Shown: in pieces, positions 14,162 through 20,213 of the stretch | Layout of the letters: each line of letters opens with the position of its first letter | Numbering within the stretch: the stretch's first letter is position 1 | DNA from: CAZVWJ01 sp964631325 | Lineage (GTDB): Bacteria; T1Sed10-126 | Direction: 5' to 3' | Assembly (NCBI GenBank): GCA_964631325.1 | Contig: CAZVWJ010000048.1 | Coordinates: 1-20,213, forward strand | DNA length: 20,213 nt | Notes under the pieces: generated by a model | The model's input: only the letters and a program-made list of their open reading frames with translations | What the model was told of the DNA's origin: nothing | The model's database searches: none | Program-made: the position numbers and the translations under genes

Positions 14162-16258
14162 TTATTCAGCGGGGTTGGGGGCCGCCGCACCTATCTGGGA
14201 GACCACCTCAACCTCAGCTTCATCAGTTATTTCATTGTAAGAAAGAACCGGCAAATCCGAGATCTGACGGCTGATAAAATTATAAGTAGGCCGCCGCAGG
14301 ACAGCCGAAACAACAAGAGCCGGTTCAATCCCCCGCTGGGATAAATCATCCAGTTCCGCTTGAACCTGATTGAGTAAAGCCTGAGCCTGCTGTGGTTCCA
14401 GTGGTAGCCCCTCGCCCGCTTCTCCGAGATTTTGTTGAAGCTGTTGCTCGAGCTGTGGTTCAAAGGCAATGACATTTAATGTGCCATCCTCAGAAATATA
14501 CTGTTGAGTAATTTCACGGCTCAACGCCATCCGACAGTATTCGGCCAGCATTTCGGGATCCCGAACCTGTTCTTTTAACTGTTCATCCAGGGTTTCAACT
14601 ATGGTCACCATATTCCGGATAGATATTCTTTCTTCAAGGAGAAGTTTTAAAACTTTCTGGAGAATACCGGGCTCAACCGGGTCGGGGACAACCTCCTGAA
14701 CCAGGGCCGGATAATCTTTTTCAAGCTGTTCAATCATTGTCTGAACCTGATCGCGCCCAAGGATATCCGGAGCATTGTCTTTAATGACCTCGGTGATATG
14801 TGTGGCCACGACGGAAGAGGGATCAACTACCGTATAGCCGGCCTGTTCCGCTTTTTCCCGCTGATCCTCACCTATCCAGGTGGCGGGGAAACCAAACGCC
14901 GGTTCAATTGTTTCTTCGCCTTCCAGTTCAGCTGATACGTCTCCGGGATTCATGGCCAAAAACATTTCCGGATAGACCACGTCACGGGTAACCTCCACGT
15001 TGCGAATTTTAATTACATATTCATTCGGTTCCAGTTGCATGTTATCCCGGATTCTTATCGGGGGAACAATTAATCCCATGTCAAGAGCCATCCGCCGGCG
15101 GATAACAGTAATTCTTTCCAATAAATCTCCGCCCTGGTCAGGATCAATCAAAGGGATCAAACCGTAACCAGCTTCCAGTTCCATCGGATCGACCCGGAGA
15201 ATTTGTGAAACGTCCTCCGGTTCCTCCTCGTCTTCTGCCTCAGCTTCTTCCTCCGCACGCTCTTTTTCTTCGACGGCCGTTTCCTGCATTTCACCAATAG
15301 TATAGCCCAGGGTGACCAAGCCACCACCAATCAATCCCATAGAAATAAAAGGAAGTGGCGTCAGTGTGCCAAAAGTAATTATCGTACCCCCGGTAATATA
15401 GAGGGCCGGGGGAAACTGGGATAGTTGGGCAGCAAGCTGGTGTCCCAGGTCTTCGTCCTCGGTCGCGTGAGTAACGATCATACCGGTTGCAGTGGCAATC
15501 ATCAGGGCGGGAATCTGAGCGGCCAACCCGTCTCCTGCAGTTAAAATCACGTAGGTTCGAATAGAGCTAATCGGGTCCAGCCCGCGCTGAAGTACTCCAA
15601 TTGCCCACCCCCCGAAACTGTTAACAATCAAAAGAATGATCCCCGCGGTTACATTTCCTTTGACAAATTTACTGGCACCATCCATGGACCCATAAAAATC
15701 AGCCTCATCCTTCAGGGCCTGACGTCGTTCATCGGCTTCTTCCTTAGTGATCGAGCCGGCCTGCAAATCAGCGTCAATGGCCATCTGTTTACCGGGCATA
15801 GAATCCAGAGTAAAACGGGCAGCGACCTCAGAAACTCGTGTAGTCCCACTGACAATAACCATGTACTGAATAATCATAATTATGGAAAAGATAATAATAC
15901 CGACGATTACGTTACCTCCCATGACAAAGTTGCCAAAGGCGGTAATTACCCCCTGCACCCGGCTTGCCCCCCCGAGGAGAATATTCCTGGTTGTGGTTAC
16001 GTTTAAAGCAAGACCAAACACAGTTTGAATCAACAGCAAACTGGGAAAAACAGAAAACTCCACGACTTCACTCATGTAAGCAACAGTGAGAATAGTCATT
16101 ACGCCAAAACTGATGTTAACCACAATTAACAGGTTCATAATGAACCTGGGGATGGGAATAATCACCATCGTCACTACGGAGACAATACCTACTGGAAGGA
16201 GTAATTCCGTCTGCGGAAACAGGTCAACAAAAGTCTGTTTTTCTTTAGGCCGGGGCAA
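14162..16258 (-). CDS. flhA: FlhA, flagellar export gate protein
   Basis: FlhA forms the nonameric export-gate ring that couples proton flow to secretion of flagellar subunits and docks chaperone-substrate complexes. The 698-residue protein has an N-terminal membrane half (about 20-330) with the family signature: FGNFVMGGN, SGTTRVSEVAARFTLDSMPG (residues about 139-158), KQMAIDADLQAG and EADFYGSMDGASKFVKG. An acidic linker (about 330-360) leads to the soluble C domain starting GYGLIPLIDPDQGGDLLERI. Length is normal. The start codon is TTG (16258), fixed by GGAGG about nine bases upstream within the end of flhB, giving a 14-base overlap. About 60 bases without a gene separate it from flhF. Confidence 0.97.
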   Translation of the reverse strand: MPRPKEKQTFVDLFPQTELLLPVGIVSVVTMVIIPIPRFIMNLLIVVNISFGVMTILTVAYMSEVVEFSVFPSLLLIQTVFGLALNVTTTRNILLGGASRVQGVITAFGNFVMGGNVIVGIIIFSIIMIIQYMVIVSGTTRVSEVAARFTLDSMPGKQMAIDADLQAGSITKEEADERRQALKDEADFYGSMDGASKFVKGNVTAGIILLIVNSFGGWAIGVLQRGLDPISSIRTYVILTAGDGLAAQIPALMIATATGMIVTHATEDEDLGHQLAAQLSQFPPALYITGGTIITFGTLTPLPFISMGLIGGGLVTLGYTIGEMQETAVEEKERAEEEAEAEDEEEPEDVSQILRVDPMELEAGYGLIPLIDPDQGGDLLERITVIRRRMALDMGLIVPPIRIRDNMQLEPNEYVIKIRNVEVTRDVVYPEMFLAMNPGDVSAELEGEETIEPAFGFPATWIGEDQREKAEQAGYTVVDPSSVVATHITEVIKDNAPDILGRDQVQTMIEQLEKDYPALVQEVVPDPVEPGILQKVLKLLLEERISIRNMVTIVETLDEQLKEQVRDPEMLAEYCRMALSREITQQYISEDGTLNVIAFEPQLEQQLQQNLGEAGEGLPLEPQQAQALLNQVQAELDDLSQRGIEPALVVSAVLRRPTYNFISRQISDLPVLSYNEITDEAEVEVVSQIGAAAPNPAE

Positions 16259-17456
16259 GGTCTAATTCCTCCACTTTCTGCTCCAGTTTCGCCGTTTCAC
16301 TGCGGTCCACGTTCGTCCGATTCCGCTCAACCCAGGCCAGCACCGTAGCCACCGCGTCGTATAAAACAGGAGGAATTTCCCGGTCCAGTTCAAGCTGGCA
16401 GAGGGTACGCGCCAGGAGGGGGACCTCGTAGACGGGAATCCCGTGTTCGCGGGCCAATTGCTTAATTCGCTGGGCAAGCATATCTTCTCCCTTGGCTACA
16501 ATTACCGGGGCTTCCATCTCGTACTCGTCGTATTTTAAGGCGACGGCATAATGGGTCGGGTTGGTGATTACAACGTCAGCTTCCGGAACTTCTTCTTCAA
16601 TCCGCCGCTGCATAGCTTCTTGCATTTTTTCCTGTTGTTTCTTCTTGACCTGCGGATCTCCCTCGGCCTGTTTACGTTCGTCTTTCTTCTGCTCCGGAGT
16701 CATCTTCAAACTCTCCTCGTGCTGATACCACTGGAACCAGTAATCCGGGATACTGAGAATCAGGAGAATCAAAATTGTCTTCCAGATAATTTCAAAAGCC
16801 AGGCTGATAATTAGCTTGATCCCATGAAAAAGCGGCATGGTGATAATCAGCAAAATCGTGTCGTATTCAGAATAGATAACCTCGAGCGCAACCAGTCCCA
16901 CGGCAATCAGCTTCACAATAGAGGTAAGTAAATTCCAGAGTACTTCCTTGGAAAAAGTTAGTTTGTCCAGCAAGGAGGGCATAGAAAACTTGAGGAAATC
17001 AAAGTCAAGCTGGAGCGGTTCAAGGGTAAATAGAAATCCCACCTGGGAAAGGTGGGAAATAATCCCGGCAACAAATCCCGCGGCCGCAACCGGTGAAGCA
17101 ACTTTTACAACCATCCAGATGACGGTTCTAAATATCAAGGTAATATTTCCTTCGTCGACAGCGTGAAAAAGTTTCATGCTCATCATTTTTCTGGCAAACT
17201 GCTGGATCTGCCAGAACATCCAGCCCCCCCACAGCCAGATAACAAGAAACCCGGCCCCCATGACTAACGCATTGGCTAATTCTTCAGTGCGCGGAACCTG
17301 GCCCTCACTGCGCGCTTCACTACGACGCTTGGAAGATGGTTCCTCAGTGCGGCCCTCGTCTTCAGCGGAAGCAAAAAATTGTAGATCAAATTCCCGCGGA
17401 TTTCGCTCCGCTGCCAGAGTTTGACCCTGAAGGCGGGATTGAATAAAATCAAGCAT
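16245..17456 (-). CDS. flhB: FlhB, flagellar export specificity switch
   Basis: FlhB is the autocleaving export-gate protein that switches secretion from rod/hook to filament substrates. It has an N-terminal TEEPSSKRRSEARSEGQVPR motif (38-57), about four membrane segments between 63 and 235, a basic linker (KKDERKQAEGDPQVKKK), and the self-cleavage site NPTH at 299-302 followed by YAVALKYD. All of these are family hallmarks. NPTH sits about 30 residues later than in E. coli (269-272) because of an N-terminal extension that includes REFDLQFFA, a variant of the leader seen in Firmicute FlhB proteins. The ATG at 17456 lies three bases after the fliR stop with a G-rich ribosome site. The C-terminal cytoplasmic tail after NPTH is full length. 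Confidence 0.97.
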   Translation of the reverse strand: MLDFIQSRLQGQTLAAERNPREFDLQFFASAEDEGRTEEPSSKRRSEARSEGQVPRTEELANALVMGAGFLVIWLWGGWMFWQIQQFARKMMSMKLFHAVDEGNITLIFRTVIWMVVKVASPVAAAGFVAGIISHLSQVGFLFTLEPLQLDFDFLKFSMPSLLDKLTFSKEVLWNLLTSIVKLIAVGLVALEVIYSEYDTILLIITMPLFHGIKLIISLAFEIIWKTILILLILSIPDYWFQWYQHEESLKMTPEQKKDERKQAEGDPQVKKKQQEKMQEAMQRRIEEEVPEADVVITNPTHYAVALKYDEYEMEAPVIVAKGEDMLAQRIKQLAREHGIPVYEVPLLARTLCQLELDREIPPVLYDAVATVLAWVERNRTNVDRSETAKLEQKVEELDLAPA

Positions 17457-17459
17457 TAT

Positions 17460-18248
17460 TTACCCGCCCCCCATAGCAAACAGAAGTTCGGCAAGCTGCC
17501 GGAAGGTTTCATCGAAAAAATGGCGGGCGGCAAATATAAAGGCCGGCAGAAGCATAACAAAAGTGAACTCTCCGATAAGGACTTTTAAACCAAACCCAAG
17601 GATCATTACGTTCATCTGGGGAACTAATTTGGAAAGCAGGCCCAGGGAAACAGTCATCAAAAAAACCATGCCTATCAGAGGTAAACCAATTAAAAAACCG
17701 TATTGAAAAACCTCGTCAAATTTACCAACCATTGTACTCTTTACCGGGCCCAAATGGATTGAATACACGGCTGGGATGTAGCGATAACTCTCGAACACGG
17801 CTTTAAGAACGAACTGGTGGCCCCGAAGTACCACAAAAACAATTGTCATCAGCAGAGTTTTTAGCTGAGAAATAATCGGAACACTGGTTTCAGCCAGGGG
17901 GTCAAAAACGTTAATTATTCCAAATCCCATCTGAATACTGTAAAACTGGCCGGAAACCTGGAAAATAGTAATAACTAACAGCACAAAAAAACCAATTACA
18001 AAACCAACAAAAAACTCTCCGGCGCCAACAACCATTAATTCGACAAAATTTGTTGGTGACGGCAACAGACCTCTGGCCACCAGCACGGGAAAAGAGACCA
18101 GAGTTAACAGCAACACAAAAATTCCTTTTACTTTAAAGGGCACCACTTCGCTACTGAGCACCGGAGCCATCACAAAAATGCCGGAGAGGCGCATCAAGAG
18201 GGCCAGAAATTCCCCAAAATGCCTGAACAGGTACTGGACGGCTTCCAC
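17460..18248 (-). CDS. fliR: FliR, flagellar export gate protein
   Basis: FliR (262 aa) is one of the three integral membrane proteins (FliP5-FliQ4-FliR1) building the channel of the flagellar type III export gate. The sequence is almost wholly hydrophobic, with about six membrane segments. Family features include the N-terminal LLMRLSGIFVMAPVLSSEVVP, QMGFGIINVFDP (about 106-117) and a central GLPLIGMVFLMTVSLGLLSKLVPQMNVMILGF region, given as residues about 193-224. The start is GTG at 18248, four bases after the fliQ stop, with a G-rich GGGTGGTGGA stretch upstream serving as ribosome site inside fliQ. It is followed closely by flhB; FliR and FlhB are fused in some clostridia, but are separate here. 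Confidence 0.96.
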   Translation of the reverse strand: MEAVQYLFRHFGEFLALLMRLSGIFVMAPVLSSEVVPFKVKGIFVLLLTLVSFPVLVARGLLPSPTNFVELMVVGAGEFFVGFVIGFFVLLVITIFQVSGQFYSIQMGFGIINVFDPLAETSVPIISQLKTLLMTIVFVVLRGHQFVLKAVFESYRYIPAVYSIHLGPVKSTMVGKFDEVFQYGFLIGLPLIGMVFLMTVSLGLLSKLVPQMNVMILGFGLKVLIGEFTFVMLLPAFIFAARHFFDETFRQLAELLFAMGGG

Positions 18249-18251
18249 TGT

Positions 18252-18527
18252 TTATCCACCACCCCCGACTATGATTAGATAGTCCCAGAGCCGCAGAGTA
18301 AAATGCATCAATCGTTGAATCAGCCAGGGGCCACCAAACATCAAGACAAGAATAAGTGCGGTAACCTTAGGGGCAAAGGTGATTGTTTGTTCCTGGATCT
18401 GGGTAGCAGTCTGAAACACACTGATAATCAGACCGACTACCATACCGGCTCCCAGCAGAGGCATGGAAATTGTAAGCGCATTCCACAACGCCATTTTGCC
18501 AATATCCATGGCCAGGTTTACAGTCAT
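18252..18527 (-). CDS. fliQ: FliQ, flagellar export gate protein
   Basis: FliQ (91 aa) is the small two-helix membrane protein of the flagellar export channel. The usual family length and layout are present: a first membrane hairpin with MGKMALWNALTISMPLLGAG-like sequence (here DIGKMALWNALTISMPLLG), the conserved GLIISVFQTATQIQEQTITFAPK core (residues about 33-55), and a second hydrophobic segment ending GPWLIQRLMHF. The ATG at 18527 has a GGGTGAG ribosome site and lies six bases after the fliP stop. The order fliP-fliQ-fliR is conserved across flagellar and virulence type III systems, but the surrounding FliO, FlhF, FlhG and sigma factor genes make this the flagellar version. Confidence 0.96.
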   Translation of the reverse strand: MTVNLAMDIGKMALWNALTISMPLLGAGMVVGLIISVFQTATQIQEQTITFAPKVTALILVLMFGGPWLIQRLMHFTLRLWDYLIIVGGGG

Positions 18528-18533
18528 TCAAAC

Positions 18534-19304
18534 TCACCCTCCATAAGTTTTCACTATGGATTCAGCAATTACTGACCAGCCGTCAACCAGCACGAAAAGC
18601 AAAATTTTAAAAGGCAATGAAATCATTACCGGGGGGAGCATCATCATCCCCATGGACATCAGAACACTGGCCGTGACCATGTCAATAACAACAAAAGGAA
18701 TAAAAATCAGGACGCCCATCACAAAACCTCGCTTAATTTCGGTTAACATAAAGGAGGGGATTATTACCCAGATAGGGACGTCGGCCCGGGTATTCGGCTT
18801 GGGCAGCTCAGCAGTGTTGAGAAAAAAAGCAAGATCACTCTGCTCCGTGTTCCGCATCATGAAAGCCCGGATGGGAACAGCCGCTTCTTTCAAGGCCTCC
18901 ACCTGGGTCAATTTTCCATTCATGTAAGGCTGAACGGCCCGGCTATTTACTTCCGAGATGGTCGGGGCCATTATGAAAAAAGTGAGAAACAACGCGAGAC
19001 TGACCAGGACCTGGCGGGGCGGCATCCCCTGCAAAGAAAGAGCCCGGCCAACAAAAGTTAAAACAATTACAACCCGGGTAAAACAGGTAACCATCAGTAT
19101 AATCCCGGGAGCTAATGAGAGTACTGTAATCAGGAAAATAAGCTGCATTGCCAGGCTTACTTCGCCTGAATTCTCGGCTCCTTCCACACCAATCTTGAGA
19201 GTCGGCATCCGGAAATCACCTTCAGCTGCGTAGGCCGAAGGTACCAGGAAGGTAAACATCAGTAAACCAATCAAAAACAGGTAAAATAATCGGTCAGTTT
19301 TCAT
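18534..19304 (-). CDS. fliP: FliP, flagellar export gate protein
   Basis: FliP (256 aa) forms the pentameric core of the flagellar export channel. It starts with a cleavable signal peptide (about 1-27, ending PSAYA-A), as is usual for FliP. The family motifs follow: LSLAPGIILMVTCFTRVVIVL, the GMPPRQVLVSLALFLTFFIM segment, RAFMMRNTEQSDLAFF and IPSFMLTEIKRGFVMGVLIF, then the C-terminal MSMGMMMLPPVMISLPFKIL signature. Four membrane segments in the mature chain are evident. The ATG at 19304 overlaps the fliO stop as ATGA with GGGAGA just upstream, indicating coupled translation. Length is normal. Confidence 0.97.
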   Translation of the reverse strand: MKTDRLFYLFLIGLLMFTFLVPSAYAAEGDFRMPTLKIGVEGAENSGEVSLAMQLIFLITVLSLAPGIILMVTCFTRVVIVLTFVGRALSLQGMPPRQVLVSLALFLTFFIMAPTISEVNSRAVQPYMNGKLTQVEALKEAAVPIRAFMMRNTEQSDLAFFLNTAELPKPNTRADVPIWVIIPSFMLTEIKRGFVMGVLIFIPFVVIDMVTASVLMSMGMMMLPPVMISLPFKILLFVLVDGWSVIAESIVKTYGG

Positions 19305-19945
19305 TCTCCCGCGCCCTGCTGAAGGTTTTGAAGTTTATCTTTTAAATTCTCGAAAGAATCGGGATTTTGTTTTGACTTGAAGGAATGGCTGCCGCCGAGA
19401 AAACGGTTGAGAATACTGGAAAAATCACGGGATTGCTCGTTTTCTTTCTTTTCTTCAGAGGCAAGTTGTAACTCCTGGATAACATCCGGTTCAGTAATTT
19501 CACAAATTTTATTTATTGATTCCGAGGTAATACCGAGGACCATAAATTTTTTACCAATCTGGACTATTCGAAGGTACTGGTCACGGCTGAGCGGAAGGGT
19601 GGAATGGATTTGCATAAAATCATTATTAGTCCCGGCCAGCCCTGTTTTGCGAACCAGTTTCGCAATCCCCCAGATACAGAAACTGGCAATTGCAAGTCCA
19701 CCGGCAATTTTAAGCAGAAACCAAAAAAAACCATCCCCGTAAAAATCGCCGGATTGATTTTGAATTTTTTGCTGAATTTTACCGGAAGCTGTGGTATCTG
19801 TTTGATCAGATAATTTTCCAAGGGGAGAGTTCATATACTTATCAGAGGAATAATTTTTTTCAGCACAGACAGGGTACAGAGGAAAGACCACGAGAAGTAG
19901 ACAGAGGAGGAGAAAAGACAGGTAGGCACGATTCCCGGCTTCCAT
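19301..19945 (-). CDS. fliO: FliO, flagellar biosynthesis protein
   Basis: FliO is the poorly conserved membrane protein that helps assemble FliP into the export gate. This 214-residue protein has a signal-peptide-like N-terminus (about 8-28), a Thr/Gln/Lys-rich extracellular-type loop, a single membrane segment (about 72-95), and a small cytoplasmic beta-rich domain with LPLSRDQYLRIVQIGKKFMVLGIT (residues about 116-139) characteristic of FliO/FliZ. A charged, low-complexity tail follows. Identification rests on this domain and on the ATGA overlap with fliP. The ATG at 19945 has an AAAGGGA site upstream. It is the first flagellar gene visible here, preceded by 268 bases without a gene. Confidence 0.92.
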   Translation of the reverse strand: MEAGNRAYLSFLLLCLLLVVFPLYPVCAEKNYSSDKYMNSPLGKLSDQTDTTASGKIQQKIQNQSGDFYGDGFFWFLLKIAGGLAIASFCIWGIAKLVRKTGLAGTNNDFMQIHSTLPLSRDQYLRIVQIGKKFMVLGITSESINKICEITEPDVIQELQLASEEKKENEQSRDFSSILNRFLGGSHSFKSKQNPDSFENLKDKLQNLQQGAGE

Positions 19946-20035
19946 AACCGAATTCCCTTTCCATTCACAATCAAAATATAACTCTTTCCCTTCCCGACGA
20001 TTCCCTTTCAGCTCTTTTAACTATAGCACTTATAT

Positions 20036-20064
20036 AATATAAAACAAGGACAAAAAAAATGCAA
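20036..20064 (-). promoter_or_regulatory. Possible sigma-A type promoter for the fliO operon
   Basis: On the minus strand, TTGCAT (20059-20064) and TATATT (20036-20041) are separated by exactly 17 bases in a very AT-rich stretch. An alternative pair, TTGTTT and TATAGT with 16-base spacing, overlaps it. This would start a transcript about 85 bases upstream of the fliO ATG. It is the best promoter candidate in the window but rests on consensus resemblance only. No sigma-28 type promoter was seen here. Confidence 0.4.
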
Positions 20065-20087
20065 ACAGAGATTTCAAAATATATCTG

Positions 20088-20213
20088 CCATTACCGGGCA
20101 CGTAAAACGTCCCAGGGGTTGACCGGCTCCTTAGCCCACATTATGCACGAAATACTATAATTTCGTGCATAATGTGTATCTACGATACAGCACTCAAGGC
20201 TGTATTAGCAAAT
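20088..20213. repeat. Repeat region with two hairpins upstream of fliO
   Basis: Positions 20088-20135 carry a copy of the second repeat family (GCCATTACCGGGCACGTAAAA, then CGTCCCAGGGGTTGACCGGC, each shown as its key part), matching 11568-11623. It continues into a perfect 17-base inverted repeat, 20137-20153 with 20160-20176, around a six-base loop (ACTATA). A second hairpin, ATACAGC (20185-20191) with GCTGTAT (20199-20205), follows. There is no gene in 19946-20213. The long hairpin could end transcription from upstream genes outside the window or be a mobile palindrome. Confidence 0.65.

Noticed and set aside
14800..14991. Arg/Pro-rich 63-codon plus-strand ORF inside flhA
   Set aside because: Lies wholly within the well-conserved flhA coding sequence and has no start context; antisense shadow.
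18252..19945. Virulence-type III secretion system rather than a flagellum
   Set aside because: The FliPQR homologues occur in both, but FliO, FlhF, FlhG and the motility sigma factor are specific to flagella.

Overview
The window is a 20.2 kb stretch of bacterial chromosome carrying about 20 protein genes, all on the minus strand, so transcription runs from high to low coordinates. No rRNA, tRNA, CRISPR array, prophage or transposase gene is recognisable. The flagellar export genes fliO-P-Q-R-flhB-flhA-flhF-flhG followed by a FliA/SigD-type sigma factor, and then the yicC-gmk-coaBC-priA housekeeping block, is an order typical of Firmicutes (Clostridia and relatives). Several proteins have strongly acidic segments, which would fit a salt-adapted Firmicute such as a Halanaerobiales-like organism, but that is a weak inference and no genus is claimed.

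Layout in transcription order. (1) 19945-14098: fliO, fliP, fliQ, fliR, flhB, flhA and flhF, followed by flhG to 11766. Gaps are short or genes overlap, consistent with one operon that encodes the flagellar type III export gate and the FlhF/FlhG pair setting flagellar position and number. (2) A 359-base repeat-bearing gap, then two unrecognised genes (136 aa soluble; 151 aa with two membrane segments and an acidic tail) overlapping by one base. (3) A gap holding a miniature inverted-repeat element and a strong hairpin, then sigD/fliA. (4) A small acidic flagellar-operon protein, a SwrB-like membrane/coiled-coil/HTH protein and a degenerate response-regulator receiver protein; the last two overlap as ATGA. 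(5) Housekeeping genes: yicC, gmk, coaBC, a family 4 uracil-DNA glycosylase, priA and murJ, mostly overlapping end to end.

The intergenic spaces are unusually rich in interspersed hairpin repeats. Two (8624-8724 and 10410-10533) are non-coding elements with 12-base terminal inverted repeats sharing the same sequence, each flanked by its own perfect 8-base direct repeat, the signature of transposition. Related GC-rich hairpin cores occur at 4741-4835, 7733-7776 and 9198-9394; the 7733-7776 copy encodes the last residues and stop codon of the receiver-like gene. A second repeat family occurs at about 11558-11725 and 20088-20135.

The most interesting biology is the sigD neighbourhood. The chemotaxis genes usual between flhG and sigD in Bacillus-type operons are absent and replaced by two unknown proteins. 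A receiver protein lacking its phosphorylation residues is translationally coupled to a SwrB-like membrane protein. The housekeeping block also lacks the remA-like and rpoZ genes that often flank gmk in Firmicutes.
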